Of a stretch of 64,000 nt of DNA, positions 1 through 8,568 are shown piece after piece. The position numbers and the translations under genes are program-made. The notes below the pieces were generated by a model. The model was not told the DNA's origin and ran no database searches. It saw only the letters and a list, made by a program, of their open reading frames with translations. Each line of letters starts with the position of its first letter. The stretch's first letter is position 1. The stretch is from Haloglomus salinum (GTDB lineage: Archaea > Halobacteriota > Halobacteria > Halobacteriales > Haloarculaceae), in assembly GCF_024298825.1 (NCBI RefSeq), contig NZ_CP101153.1:558001-622000 (forward strand), given 5' to 3'.

Positions 1-519
1 ACGCGCGTCCACGTCGTCTGCTACGGCGCCGAGGAGGTCGGGCTCCTCGGCTCCGGATACGACGCCACAGAGCGCGACCTCGACGACGTGACCGCCGTCG
101 TGAACAACGATGGTGTCGGCGTGGCCCGGACGCTGAAGGCGTACACGCACGGGTTCGACGGGCTCCAGGAGGCGGTCGACATCGTCGCCGACCGGTTCGA
201 CCACCCCATCGAGACGACGCCGCGACTCGGGCCACACAGCGACCACTGGCAGTACGTCAAGCACGGCGTCCCCGGCTACCACCTGACCAGCCACACCGGC
301 TCCGCGGACCGCGGCTGGGGGCACACCCGGGCGGACACGCTGGACAAACTGGAGGCTCGAACCCTCCGCGAACAGGCCGTCCTCCTGACCGAACTCGTCG
401 TCCACCTCGCCGACGAGGGGACGTCCGTCGAACACCGCGCCCCCGAGGCCATCGCCGCGCAACTGGAGGCCGAGGACTACGCCGAGGGGCTGAAGGTCAC
501 CGGCGACTGGCCGTACTGA
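1..519 (+). CDS. M28-family zinc peptidase, C-terminal part
   Basis: The frame is open from the first base of the window, so the gene starts outside it; about 172 codons are visible. The segment with residues GAEEVGLLGS near the window edge is the M28 (aminopeptidase Y / PSMA-like) signature in which the EE pair supplies the catalytic base and a metal ligand. A later NNDGVG stretch and the YVKHGVPGYHLTSH segment fit the remaining metal-binding and substrate-side region of the family. The expected role is hydrolysis of N-terminal residues from peptides. Whether the protein is exported cannot be judged because the N terminus is missing. The internal GTG at 88 is not a credible start, as it would cut off the catalytic EE motif. 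Confidence 0.8.
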   Translation, partial: TRVHVVCYGAEEVGLLGSGYDATERDLDDVTAVVNNDGVGVARTLKAYTHGFDGLQEAVDIVADRFDHPIETTPRLGPHSDHWQYVKHGVPGYHLTSHTGSADRGWGHTRADTLDKLEARTLREQAVLLTELVVHLADEGTSVEHRAPEAIAAQLEAEDYAEGLKVTGDWPY

Positions 520-616
520 CCGCCGGCACGCCCGCGCCCCCAGCAGTGTGCCCTCGCGGCCGGGACGGCCGGAGCGACGCGCAAGCGTTTAGTCCGGTCC
601 CGGATTGCGATTGCTC

Positions 617-1678
617 ATGCGCGAGGTACTCGCGGAGTGGCGGCCGGTCGTCGACGAGACCATCGAGGAGCTGCTCCCCCGCGAGATCGACGAGGACTAC
701 CTCACGGACTTCTTCGGCCCCGCAGCCTACCAGTACGACCCGGAGGCCATCCAGACGGCGCTGGCCGACCCCATCTGGGACCTGCTCGACCGCGGCGGCA
801 AGCGCTGGCGGGCGGTCCTCCTGCTCGTCCTCGTCGACGGCTTCGGCGAGGACCCCGAGGACTACCTCCAGTACGCCTGCATTCCGGAGATCCTCCACAA
901 CGGCACCATCATCGTCGACGACGTGGAGGACGGCGCCACGATGCGCCGGGGCGAACCCGCGCTTCACCACGAGTTCGGCGTCGACATCGCGCTCAACGCC
1001 GGCAACGCGATGTACTTCCTCCCGCTGAAGGTCCTCACCCGCAATCCAGCCGACCTCGGCGCGGAGACGCGGCTGGCGGCCTACGAGATGCTGATGCACG
1101 AACTCAACCGGACCCACCTCGGCCAGGGGATGGACATCCGGTGGCACAACGCCCGCGACGTGGCCCTCTCCGAGGACGAGTACCTCGAGATGTCGGCATG
1201 CAAGACGGGCGCGCTGGGCCGCATCGTCGCCCGGCTCGCGGCCATCATCACGGACAACGAGGCCGACGAACTCCACGTCGCCCGCTTCGCCGAGTCGATG
1301 AGCGTCGCCTTCCAGATCGCCGACGACATCCTCGACATCGAACACGCGATGGAGGCGGGCGGCGACTTCGGCAAGGGCGTCGGCAACGACATCCGCGAGG
1401 GCAAGAAGACCCTCCCCGTCATCCACGCCGTCACGCACGCCGACCGCGGCGACGCCGAACGACTCGTCGATATCCTCTGGAGCGACGAGAACACCGACGC
1501 GGAGGTCCGCGAGGCCATCGACCTGCTCCAGGAGTCCGGGAGCGTCGACTACGCCCGTGACCAGGCGAAGGCCCTCGCGGCCGACGCCCGCGACCACCTC
1601 GACGAGGCCGACCTGGAATCCGAGGCGGCCGAGCAACTCGCGGACTTCACGCGGTTCGTCGTCGAGCGCGACGTCTGA
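617..1678 (+). CDS. idsA: Polyprenyl (geranylgeranyl/farnesyl-type) diphosphate synthase
   Basis: 353-residue all-alpha trans-prenyltransferase. It condenses isopentenyl diphosphate with allylic diphosphates to supply the C20/C25 chains of archaeal ether lipids and quinones. Visible family marks are GGKR (residues 60-63, substrate phosphate binding), the first aspartate-rich motif DDVED (101-105) and the second motif DDILD (236-240). The ATG at 617 is preferred over the in-frame TTG at 605, because a TTTAG box lies about 27 nt upstream of it, as expected for a leaderless haloarchaeal gene. Chain length cannot be fixed from sequence alone. It is a single gene with its own promoter, not linked to the downstream minus-strand operon. 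A GGGP synthase that would use the product lies at 47025. Confidence 0.88.
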   Translation: MREVLAEWRPVVDETIEELLPREIDEDYLTDFFGPAAYQYDPEAIQTALADPIWDLLDRGGKRWRAVLLLVLVDGFGEDPEDYLQYACIPEILHNGTIIVDDVEDGATMRRGEPALHHEFGVDIALNAGNAMYFLPLKVLTRNPADLGAETRLAAYEMLMHELNRTHLGQGMDIRWHNARDVALSEDEYLEMSACKTGALGRIVARLAAIITDNEADELHVARFAESMSVAFQIADDILDIEHAMEAGGDFGKGVGNDIREGKKTLPVIHAVTHADRGDAERLVDILWSDENTDAEVREAIDLLQESGSVDYARDQAKALAADARDHLDEADLESEAAEQLADFTRFVVERDV

Positions 1679-1824
1679 TATCTCTCGGGTTCGGCTGGTT
1701 CTCGGATACTATCTGCTTGCTGGTAGATATGGCGCTGCCTATCAGCTTGTGCGGGTGGTGATGGAGAAATGCCGAGGGCAAGGAACGACGGCCGAGCGGC
1801 GGCCGTCACCGTACGGATTGTGTG

Positions 1825-2094
1825 TCAGTTCTCGGGTTCGCCGCGGTAGGCGCGCCGGGCCTCCCGCATCGCCGGGATGACGACCCAGAAGGTGATGGCG
1901 CCGAGGATGGCGAACCAGAACAGGACGTCCTTCAGGAGGAGCGCGACGGTATCGTAGAACGTCGCGGCCTCCGGTTCCGGTGCGATGAGCTGGGTGCTCT
2001 CGAAGCCGGCCGTAGTGTACCAGCCGGCCAGCGTCATCCAGCCCAGCCCCGCCGTCACGAGGATGCCGAAGCCCTTGGCGAACTCGTCTGCCAT
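1825..2094 (-). CDS. Small two-helix membrane protein of the cytochrome bc operon
   Basis: 89 residues with hydrophobic helices near residues 8-27 and 55-75, and a short charged C terminus. It is the last gene of the minus-strand respiratory operon and lies 8 nt after the preceding small membrane gene. I recognise the arrangement (small membrane proteins downstream of petD) from other haloarchaea, where these belong to uncharacterised DUF families (I believe DUF7314). It has no cofactor-binding motif. From position alone, an accessory or assembly subunit of the bc-type complex is plausible, but no function is established. Confidence 0.7.
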   Translation of the reverse strand: MADEFAKGFGILVTAGLGWMTLAGWYTTAGFESTQLIAPEPEAATFYDTVALLLKDVLFWFAILGAITFWVVIPAMREARRAYRGEPEN

Positions 2095-2102
2095 ACTCGC
2101 GC

Positions 2103-2483
2103 TTAGCTCTCGCCGTCTTTAGGGTTTCCCATTCCCGCCGTCCGGAACCGCGTGGAGAACGCGTACACTGCGGCCCCGGCGGCGATGCTCAGCAGGCCCG
2201 CGACCGCCAGCACGACGTTCACCTCGCTCAGGTCGCGGCTCGCTCGGCCCGTCGCCGTGTCGAGCAGGATGAATCCCGCGAGGACGGCGACGACCGCGAA
2301 CAGCGTCGAGAAGACCGTGATGCGCTTGTACAGGGCCAGCGGCACGACCACGTCGCGCCCACCGGCACCCTCGGGGTCGACCTCGGCGTCCGAGACCGAC
2401 GGCCCCTCGTCGTGCTCCGGGTCGGGTGCGTGGTCCGGCGCCGGCTCGCCAGCGTCCGCGTTCGCGCCCTCGCTGTCCGTCAT
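2103..2483 (-). CDS. Membrane protein of the cytochrome bc operon, acidic N-terminal tail
   Basis: 126 residues. The first ~45 residues are acidic and probably disordered, followed by two membrane helices (roughly 58-80 and 92-112) and a short basic tail. The ATG at 2483 is chosen over an in-frame GTG one codon upstream. It lies between the cytochrome b C-terminal gene and another small membrane gene on the same strand, though a gap of about 150 nt separates it from petD, so a secondary promoter is possible. It probably corresponds to an uncharacterised haloarchaeal family (DUF7315 by recollection). Function unknown; the operon suggests a respiratory accessory protein. Confidence 0.68.
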   Translation of the reverse strand: MTDSEGANADAGEPAPDHAPDPEHDEGPSVSDAEVDPEGAGGRDVVVPLALYKRITVFSTLFAVVAVLAGFILLDTATGRASRDLSEVNVVLAVAGLLSIAAGAAVYAFSTRFRTAGMGNPKDGES

Positions 2484-2635
2484 CACGCCGACTACGCGAG
2501 GGACGCACTTGAGGATTGAGAGTGCGGCACGATGCGCGAGCCGACCGAACCACGGCGAGCCGACCCGGAAGCGCGGTCGCTGTCGGGCGGGAAAACAGCG
2601 AGAACGACCGGGAGGACGGGCGGGCGGGGTCGGCG

Positions 2636-3433
2636 TTACTTCGGTGGCCGCAGGCGGTAGTAGCGTCGGTTCAGCTCGAACATGTACCCCTCCCGCATCG
2701 ACTTCAGCACCGCGTACGCCAGGAAGCCCCCGACGAACGGGAGCAGGAACGTCAGGTCGAACAGCAGGTGCGCGTCAAGCGGTGCGAGGTTCTTGACCGA
2801 GAGCGCGCTGATGGTGAACGCGAAGATGACGCCGAAGACGCCGACCGCCGCCCAGAACGGCTGCTCGACGGGCCGCCGGGCCGCACCCTTGTTCAGGAAC
2901 GGCACGATGGCGATGAACCCGACCACGACCAGGTTGGCGACGACGCCGTAGGTCCGGTCGGCCATCAGCTTCTCCCCGCCCAGCAGCGCCAGGTCCGGGT
3001 TCAGCGGCCCCAGCTTGAGCAGCCCGAACGACCAGTACAGATACCAGTCCGGCAGGATGACCGCCGGCGTCTGCGAGGGGTTGGCCGGCGCCCCGATGTG
3101 GGGCGGCAGCGCCGCCGAGAGGAAGACGACCATACCGACGAAGAAACTCGTCAGCGCGAGATTCCGGATCATCTCGTGGGGCCACACCGGGAACGCCAGC
3201 ACGTCGCGCTCGACGTAGTCGCTCTCGGTTCGCAGGTCCTGGTCCTCGCGCCGGGCCCGCTCGAAGTACTCGTAGGTGAGCTGTGAGAGCCCCTGGGTGC
3301 GCTCCTTGCGCTCGCGCCACGTGGGCGTCTCGTCGTCCGGGGCGACGATACCGCTCCCGTCGGCTGCGGTCTCCTGCCCACCGTCTGTCGCGGTCTCGTT
3401 GTCCGCGTCCGTGGTAGTGTTGGTGTCGCTCAT
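2636..3433 (-). CDS. petD: Cytochrome b subunit, C-terminal half (PetD-like)
   Basis: 265-residue membrane protein matching the C-terminal domain of cytochrome b (subunit IV in b6f nomenclature). It carries a PDWYLYW segment at about residue 125, the haloarchaeal form of the PEWY quinol-oxidation motif, with Asp in place of Glu. The N-terminal ~70 residues are an acidic extension before the first helix. The start lies 7 nt from the petB stop, so the two halves of cytochrome b are made in tandem, as in b6f and other split complexes. With the upstream Rieske and cytochrome b genes it forms the quinol-oxidising core passing electrons towards halocyanin. The family match is firm; the exact electron acceptor is inferred from the operon. 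Confidence 0.88.
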   Translation of the reverse strand: MSDTNTTTDADNETATDGGQETAADGSGIVAPDDETPTWRERKERTQGLSQLTYEYFERARREDQDLRTESDYVERDVLAFPVWPHEMIRNLALTSFFVGMVVFLSAALPPHIGAPANPSQTPAVILPDWYLYWSFGLLKLGPLNPDLALLGGEKLMADRTYGVVANLVVVGFIAIVPFLNKGAARRPVEQPFWAAVGVFGVIFAFTISALSVKNLAPLDAHLLFDLTFLLPFVGGFLAYAVLKSMREGYMFELNRRYYRLRPPK

Positions 3434-3440
3434 TGTTCGA

Positions 3441-4235
3441 TTAGTGCGGCTCCGCGATGCCCTGCATCCAGACGATGCCGATGTGGATGGCGATGAGCGC
3501 CGTCGTGATGAACGGCAGGAAGAACACGTGCAGGATGTACATCCGCTGCAACGTGGCCTGGCTCAGGGTGAACCCGCCGAACAGCAGCTGGGCCACCCAC
3601 TCACCCGCCAACGGCACTGATAACGCCATCTCGACCCCGATCTGCCCGGCCCAGAAGGCCAGCTGGTCCCACGGGAGCAGGTAGCCCGTGTACCCGAAGA
3701 CCATCGTCAGCGAGATGAGGACGATGCCGATGATCCAGTTGAGTTCGCGGGGCTCCTTGTACGCGCCCGTGAAGTAGACGCGCAGCATGTGGAGGAAGAC
3801 CGCCGCGACCATCACCTGCGCCGACCAGCGGTGGAGGCTCCGCAGGAAGAAGCCGAATCGCAGGTCGGTCATGATGAACGTGATGGAGTTGTACGCGGTA
3901 CTCGGGTCGCCCGTGGTGGCGGGCGAGTAGTAGAAGCCCAGCAGTGCGCCGGAGATAGCTGCCACTACGTAGGCGATGGTACTGAAGCTCCCCAGCGCGT
4001 ACAGTGGGTACCAGTACCAGAACTTGTTGTCCAGGTTGTACTGTTCCGTGTGGCTCTTTGGCATCTGCATGTTGATCTTGTAGTACAGGTCCTCGAGCAG
4101 TTCGAGGTAATCAACGATGCGGAGCCGCTTGTCGAGCCACATCAGTGTCGTGAGGTAGACCGTCTCGACCGGAGTCAGGTCTCGCTCCTTCATCCAGCCC
4201 TCGTGGTCGTACTCGTCCTTGCGTTCCAGACTCAT
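3441..4235 (-). CDS. petB: Cytochrome b, N-terminal haem-binding half (PetB-like)
   Basis: 264 residues with four membrane helices, corresponding to the di-haem-binding N-terminal domain of cytochrome b. The histidines in the HRWSAQVMVAAVFLHMLRVY region and in the later VFFLPFITTALIAIHIG helix are in the positions expected for axial haem ligands. A conserved WDQLAFW segment follows the second helix pair. It sits between the Rieske gene (91 nt upstream) and petD (7 nt downstream) in the minus-strand operon. In the complex it would carry quinol electrons across the membrane between the two b haems. There is no sign of truncation. Confidence 0.9.
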   Translation of the reverse strand: MSLERKDEYDHEGWMKERDLTPVETVYLTTLMWLDKRLRIVDYLELLEDLYYKINMQMPKSHTEQYNLDNKFWYWYPLYALGSFSTIAYVVAAISGALLGFYYSPATTGDPSTAYNSITFIMTDLRFGFFLRSLHRWSAQVMVAAVFLHMLRVYFTGAYKEPRELNWIIGIVLISLTMVFGYTGYLLPWDQLAFWAGQIGVEMALSVPLAGEWVAQLLFGGFTLSQATLQRMYILHVFFLPFITTALIAIHIGIVWMQGIAEPH

Positions 4236-4326
4236 GTTGTGTGGTTCCCGTCTCCCGGTTTCCGTGGTGACCGCCTGCCCGCTGTTACGAACCGATTCGA
4301 CTTATAGCCGTGGTTCCCGATGCCCG

Positions 4327-5169
4327 CTACTCCGGCCGCGGTAGCGCGACGAACGACACGTTGACGATGCTGAAGGGGTCGTAGATGGACTGGTGACACT
4401 GGCAGTAGACACCGTCCTCCCCGCCGAACTTCGCACTGCCCTCGTAGGCCTTGAACGCCGGCACGCAGCAGAAGTGCGTGCATTTGTCGACCCACGCCAT
4501 GAACCCGTCCTCGGTGGTGGTGGCGCGGAGCCAGTCGCCGTCGATGTCTTCCGGCGGGTTCTCGCGCATCTCGATGATCTTCGGCGAGCGGAGTACCTGC
4601 ACCGGAATCGTCGAGGACGGCGGCACGTCCTCGGAGCGCCAGTTGGCCATCGCGGGCTTGCCGAGTCCGGCCTTGCCGATGCCACCGTTCCACTCGCGGA
4701 AGTCCTCGAACAGGTCCGCCGTGATAGGGTCGCCCGGCTCCAGCTGCTCGGCCTGCCAGTCGTACGGCGGCGAGGCGGCCGCCTTGAACACGTTGTTCTG
4801 GTCGGCACCGGGCTGCACACCGGGGTAGGTCTGCACCCCGCAGTACTGGAACGCGGCCGAGGTGTACGTCGAGCCGCCCAGCTGCATCTTCGCGACGCCG
4901 TCCTCGACGGTGTCGGGCCAGATACCCACCAGCTCGCCGGCGTCGTTCTTCTTCACTGGTACCTGCGGCATCCCGCGTGGCGCGGGCCCGTCGGTGTTCT
5001 CGATGGCGAAGTACTGCGTGATACCACCGCCAGCTCCGGAGGACGAGGTCGCGGTGTTGACCGCGACCGCCGAGCCGGTACCGATACCGGCCAGGGTCGC
5101 GCTCCCGACGACGCCCTTGACGAAGCGCCGTCGACCACTCTCGGCCGGGTACTTGTCGTCTGCACTCAT
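4327..5169 (-). CDS. petA: Rieske 2Fe-2S protein of the cytochrome bc-type complex
   Basis: 280 residues, starting at the ATG whose A overlaps the last base of the upstream stop codon. An N-terminal twin-arginine-like SGRRRFVKG precedes a hydrophobic anchor (residues ~17-38). The Rieske domain is C-terminal: CTHFCC at 230-235 (Cys230 and His232 as ligands, Cys235 for the disulfide) and CQCH at 256-259 (Cys256 and His259 as ligands, Cys258 for the disulfide). The insert between anchor and cluster is longer than in mitochondrial Rieske proteins. It accepts one electron from quinol bound to cytochrome b and passes it to a soluble acceptor, here presumably the halocyanin encoded two genes upstream. 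Confidence 0.92.
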   Translation of the reverse strand: MSADDKYPAESGRRRFVKGVVGSATLAGIGTGSAVAVNTATSSSGAGGGITQYFAIENTDGPAPRGMPQVPVKKNDAGELVGIWPDTVEDGVAKMQLGGSTYTSAAFQYCGVQTYPGVQPGADQNNVFKAAASPPYDWQAEQLEPGDPITADLFEDFREWNGGIGKAGLGKPAMANWRSEDVPPSSTIPVQVLRSPKIIEMRENPPEDIDGDWLRATTTEDGFMAWVDKCTHFCCVPAFKAYEGSAKFGGEDGVYCQCHQSIYDPFSIVNVSFVALPRPE

Positions 5170-5555
5170 TATTTCTTGTAGTAGGGGTAGACCGCGCGCT
5201 TCACCGACTCCCAGGCGTCGGGTAGCGAATCGGTTCCGTACATATCCTCCTCGCGAACGTAGAGGTCCTCCCACTTGCGACGCCGCTTCTTGACGATCAT
5301 CACGTCCGGGAGGAACTCCTTCCGGTACAGCAGCAGGATGAACGCCAGGTCCAGGAAGATGACCGCGAGCATCCCGCCGAGGAACATGTTCCCGAACTCG
5401 GACATCGCCCAGCCCGCGACGAGCCCGTAGGTGAACAGGCCCACGAAGACGACCTCCACGACCGTCAGGAGGACGATACCGATGAGAGCCGCTGTCGACT
5501 CGCTCGGGGGCTCGTACCGGTGGATGGCGCCGTAGGTGTTGTTGCCCGAACTCAT
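5169..5555 (-). CDS. Two-helix membrane protein between halocyanin and Rieske genes
   Basis: 128 residues starting at the ATG at 5555, which lies directly after the halocyanin stop; a GTG three codons upstream would overlap that gene. There are two membrane helices (about residues 22-46 and 55-76), then a basic stretch (KKRRRKWEDLY) and an aromatic C terminus ending in YYKK. Its stop codon overlaps the Rieske start by one base, so translational coupling is likely. I believe the family is catalogued as DUF7318, known only from haloarchaeal bc clusters. It has no redox-cofactor motif, so a structural subunit or assembly factor is the cautious reading. Confidence 0.72.
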   Translation of the reverse strand: MSSGNNTYGAIHRYEPPSESTAALIGIVLLTVVEVVFVGLFTYGLVAGWAMSEFGNMFLGGMLAVIFLDLAFILLLYRKEFLPDVMIVKKRRRKWEDLYVREEDMYGTDSLPDAWESVKRAVYPYYKK

Positions 5556-5556
5556 C

Positions 5557-6117
5557 TCAGTCACCCCCGCTCGCGTGCGGGCTCTCGCCGTACTTGAGCA
5601 TGAAGAACGTGAACATCACCGACACGAAGATGGCGAGGATGGTCGCGATGCCCACGAAGTGTGCCTGGATGGGGACCCCCATGTGCTTGGGGTCGGCCTC
5701 CTTCTGTCCGCCGCCCCCGCCGCCGGGCTTTTTCCCTTCCTCGTTGACGATGACCTGCCCGGCCATCGACGGGGCGTGCGGGAAGCACTGGTACTCGTAG
5801 GTGCCCTTCGTCTCGAACGTGTGCTCGTACTCGTGGCCCGTGTTGTACGTCTTCGTCTTCGGGCCCTCCGTGCCCTCCCAGGTGGCGCCCTCCGGCGTGG
5901 AGAGGACCTGGATGTTGTGGTTGTCCGAATCCCAGACCCACTTCACGGTGTCGCCCGGTTTGACGTACACCTCAGAGGGCTCGTAGACGAGGTTGCCGCC
6001 GGGGCCGACGGTGACCTCGGCGGCCTGGGCGCTGGCCGTGCCCGCGGTGCTGGCGGACGCTGCCGCGGCGACGGCGGTCGCCCCGGCCCCGGTCCGCAGA
6101 AACTCCCGTCTGTTCAT
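5557..6117 (-). CDS. Halocyanin (type 1 copper protein) with C-terminal membrane anchor
   Basis: 186 residues. A Tat signal (NRREFLRTGAGATAVAAAAS) is followed by a plastocyanin-like fold with the type-1 copper ligands His (DNHNIQV), Cys (QCFPH), His in that same CFPH segment, and Met (SMAGQ). After a glycine-rich linker a single C-terminal helix (about 150-175) would anchor the domain outside the membrane. The ATG at 6117 is preferred over upstream TTG and GTG because a TATA box lies about 30 nt before it. As first gene of the bc operon it is the likely electron acceptor from the Rieske protein. A second, lipoprotein-type halocyanin lies at 11346. Confidence 0.88.
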   Translation of the reverse strand: MNRREFLRTGAGATAVAAAASASTAGTASAQAAEVTVGPGGNLVYEPSEVYVKPGDTVKWVWDSDNHNIQVLSTPEGATWEGTEGPKTKTYNTGHEYEHTFETKGTYEYQCFPHAPSMAGQVIVNEEGKKPGGGGGGQKEADPKHMGVPIQAHFVGIATILAIFVSVMFTFFMLKYGESPHASGGD

Positions 6118-6144
6118 ATACACCAAGGACTCGGGTTTACGCGC

Positions 6145-6151
6145 CTATAAA
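6145..6151 (-). promoter_or_regulatory. TATA box of the respiratory (halocyanin-bc) operon
   Basis: On the minus strand the sequence reads TTTATAG about 30 nt upstream of the halocyanin ATG (6117). This is the spacing expected for leaderless haloarchaeal transcripts. No Shine-Dalgarno sequence is visible before the ATG, in agreement with leaderless initiation. Confidence 0.5.
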
Positions 6152-6259
6152 CTCACCGAACGCGGGGCCGCGGCGCCGGCCTCGGTAGGGTCCGAGGACG
6201 GCACACACGCCGGTTCGTATCCGGGTGTGCCACCCGGCTGTGACCGCCGGTCGGGAGGG

Positions 6260-7108
6260 TCAGGCGGTCGACTCGGCGTCGTCGTCAGGTTCGACCAGCT
6301 CGGGGTGCTCCTCGACCAGGTCGTCCATGAATGCCGGCCGGTCCTCGCCCTCCATCCCGAGGGCCCGCAGACGGTTCCGGTACTCCTCGGCCCGGAACTT
6401 GTCCGAGAGCCGGGCGTTGGCCACCGTGAAGAAGAGGACGAACGCGATGAGGAGGAAACCGAGGCCCACGACAATGAGCAGCGGGCCCGAGTCTCCGCCG
6501 GCGAACAGGCCGCCGCCGAGCAGGATGAGCCCCGCCAGCACCTGCACGCCGGCGACGAGTTGCAGCATCAGGTTGCCGCGCTCGCCGCTCCCCTCAGGCA
6601 CCTCCATCGGGTCCGGCAGCAGCTCGCCGTCGGGCATCTCGTCGGGCTCGTACTCCTCCATCGAGCAGAGCGCTACCACCGGCTTCACGTCTCGCAGGAC
6701 CGTCCCGGAGCCCTCGATACTCCCGTCCCCGTAGACCACGGCGTACCCCTCGTCGGAGTAGGCCACGATGCGGTCGGGGTCGTGGAGTCGCTCTATCCGG
6801 GCGAACACGTCCCGGCGGACGACGGCCGCCTTGATGTCGGCCTCCACCCGGTCCATCAGCTCCTCGCCCGTGATCCACGAGTCCGGGTCGAACGCGGCGT
6901 CCCACTCCTTCGGAGACATCCGCTTCATGTCCTCGGGGGTGAAGTCCTCGAAGTCGTACTGCTCCTCGACCTGGGCACGGAGCTCCTCGGTGGAGCGCTC
7001 GCCCGCCGAAGAGTCGCCGCTTTCCCCCTCCTCGCTCCCGTCGCGGTCGGCGTCGGGGTCGCCCTCGCCCTCGGCCTCGTCACTGGGGGTCGATCGGGAG
7101 TCAGCCAT
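6260..7108 (-). CDS. Membrane protein with acidic N terminus, next to the bc operon
   Basis: 282 residues from the ATG at 7108 (another in-frame ATG lies two codons upstream). The first ~45 residues are highly acidic. The middle (50-195) looks like a soluble alpha/beta domain and contains a segment rich in DPDRIVAYSDEGYAVVYGDGS. Two helices follow at about 200-245, then a charged tail. It is separated from the halocyanin start by about 140 nt containing that gene's promoter, and is transcribed in the same direction. I believe this is the family listed as DUF7319, consistently near haloarchaeal bc complexes. No catalytic motif is recognisable; an accessory role is inferred only from context. 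Confidence 0.68.
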   Translation of the reverse strand: MADSRSTPSDEAEGEGDPDADRDGSEEGESGDSSAGERSTEELRAQVEEQYDFEDFTPEDMKRMSPKEWDAAFDPDSWITGEELMDRVEADIKAAVVRRDVFARIERLHDPDRIVAYSDEGYAVVYGDGSIEGSGTVLRDVKPVVALCSMEEYEPDEMPDGELLPDPMEVPEGSGERGNLMLQLVAGVQVLAGLILLGGGLFAGGDSGPLLIVVGLGFLLIAFVLFFTVANARLSDKFRAEEYRNRLRALGMEGEDRPAFMDDLVEEHPELVEPDDDAESTA

Positions 7109-7241
7109 TGGCATCCAGTACGTCTGCTCGCGGTAAACCGTTTCCGACGCCGGACGACCCGGCCGCTGACTGGCGTCCCCCCCCTCGGCCGGGGCGGAAA
7201 GGGGCAGAGACTATGCACGTCCGTACCTCACGGACGTATCG

Positions 7242-7883
7242 ATGCCGGACGTTCGCGAGGCCGTGTTACATATCGACCGCACCCAGTTGGAGGCCCTCGG
7301 GATGGACGGGCTGTTCGAGGCCGCCACCGAGGCCGGTATCCGCGACGTGCAGGACCTCGTCTGGCGCGGTTCGAGCGGAATCGTCCTCATCCGCCTGGAG
7401 AACCCGGTCGCCGACGGGCGGATCGACGACCTCGAACCCATCGTCTGGTGGGAGCGTATCGAGGATGACGGTTCCGGCACCACCTATCTCTGCGAGATCA
7501 GCATCCCCGAACTGCCTGAAGAGCAGGACGCCATCACCCGGAACGTCCGCGGGATGAACGAGCGCGGCATCCAGGTGTCCGTCGTCGGGTCCCAGGAGGA
7601 CATCAGCCGCGGTGTCGAGCGCCTCGGCGAGGTCGGTATCAACGCCCGTGTCGAACGATTCGCCGACTACCGCGGCCCCTCGGCCCCACTGGACGCGCTC
7701 ACCGACCGCCAGCGCGAGGTCGTCAGTGTGGCCCACGAGCTGGGCTACTTCGAGGTCCCCCGCTCGGCTACCCCCGAGGACATCGCCGCCGAACTCGACC
7801 TCGAACCCTCGACGGTCGGCGAACATCTCCGCCGCGCCCAGGCGAACCTGATCGACCACCTCCTCGGAGAACACGGGGACTGA
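7242..7883 (+). CDS. Bat-type helix-turn-helix transcriptional regulator
   Basis: 213 residues. The C-terminal ~60 residues (from LTDRQREVVSVAHELGYFEVPR through AAELDLEPSTVGEHLRRA) form the HTH_10 domain of bacterio-opsin activator (Bat). The N-terminal 150 residues are the sensory region seen in many haloarchaeal paralogues, without an evident cofactor site. It is divergent from the respiratory operon (134 nt between starts), so regulation of that operon or of the adjacent membrane gene at 7975 is a reasonable guess. A second protein of the same type is at 47877. The domain call is firm; the target is not known. Confidence 0.85.
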   Translation: MPDVREAVLHIDRTQLEALGMDGLFEAATEAGIRDVQDLVWRGSSGIVLIRLENPVADGRIDDLEPIVWWERIEDDGSGTTYLCEISIPELPEEQDAITRNVRGMNERGIQVSVVGSQEDISRGVERLGEVGINARVERFADYRGPSAPLDALTDRQREVVSVAHELGYFEVPRSATPEDIAAELDLEPSTVGEHLRRAQANLIDHLLGEHGD

Positions 7884-7974
7884 GGCCGCCCCGCGTCCGG
7901 GCCCACGCGAGGGTCGACCCGCGCTCCTTCCGCCATCGGGACCCTCAAACGACTCGGCGCCCTACCACCGGGTG

Positions 7975-8478
7975 ATGGTCTCGGACGCCCTCGTCGCCAC
8001 CCTGGTCGCCGTGGCGGTGACGCTGTCGCTCCCCTGCTTCCTCTACGGCGCGTGGATCATGATCGACGCCGAGGCGGTGACCTGGGGTGTCCTCACCTAC
8101 CACCTCAAGTTCATTTTCACGGGCCTGACGCTGACGACGGTGCCGCTCGTCGGCTGGATGTTCCCCCGACTGTTCGGTATCTGGGGGCACAGCGCGCAGT
8201 TCGGCGGCTACTCCGCCGTCCACGCCTTCATCGGCCTCACCGCCTACGCGTTCCTCCTGTTCGCGTTCACCGGCATCGTCCGCATCTTCCGCGCGAAGTG
8301 GGAACACGACCTCTACCACGACTACGACGAGGACGTGCTGCTGGAGGAGATCGGCTCCGAGCGCATGAGCCACTGGCGCTCGCGCCTGCGCGTCGGCGTG
8401 TTCGGCTACACCATCTTCTGGATCATCGCGTGGCTGACGGGGGTCTCGCGGTTCGTGCTGCGGTACGTGGTGACCTGA
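7975..8478 (+). CDS. Four-helix membrane protein near the bc operon
   Basis: 167 residues from the ATG at 7975 (a GTG directly precedes it). Four hydrophobic helices are visible (about 4-28, 43-64, 80-101 and 138-160), with a charged cytosolic loop of about 35 residues between the last two. Conserved-looking histidines sit near helix ends (YHLKF, GHSAQ, VHAFIG), which in membrane proteins can bind haem, but no haem motif is recognised. It follows the Bat-type regulator and may be co-transcribed with it. I believe it belongs to an uncharacterised haloarchaeal family (DUF7321). A respiratory accessory role is inferred from location only. Confidence 0.65.
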   Translation: MVSDALVATLVAVAVTLSLPCFLYGAWIMIDAEAVTWGVLTYHLKFIFTGLTLTTVPLVGWMFPRLFGIWGHSAQFGGYSAVHAFIGLTAYAFLLFAFTGIVRIFRAKWEHDLYHDYDEDVLLEEIGSERMSHWRSRLRVGVFGYTIFWIIAWLTGVSRFVLRYVVT

Positions 8479-8568
8479 CCCGACGCCGATACCATGATCA
8501 GGTATCGAGATATTCAGGCTGTTCGTCCCGTGCAGCCGAAGTTACCGAGTAATCATGACGGCTGCCGT

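Noticed and set aside
605-617. TTG at 605 as start of the prenyl synthase
   Set aside because: The ATG at 617 has the right distance to the TTTAG box and matches the usual N terminus.
8485-8510. Short inverted repeat ATACC...GGTAT between two convergent genes
   Set aside because: Five-base arms are too short to claim a site or terminator.
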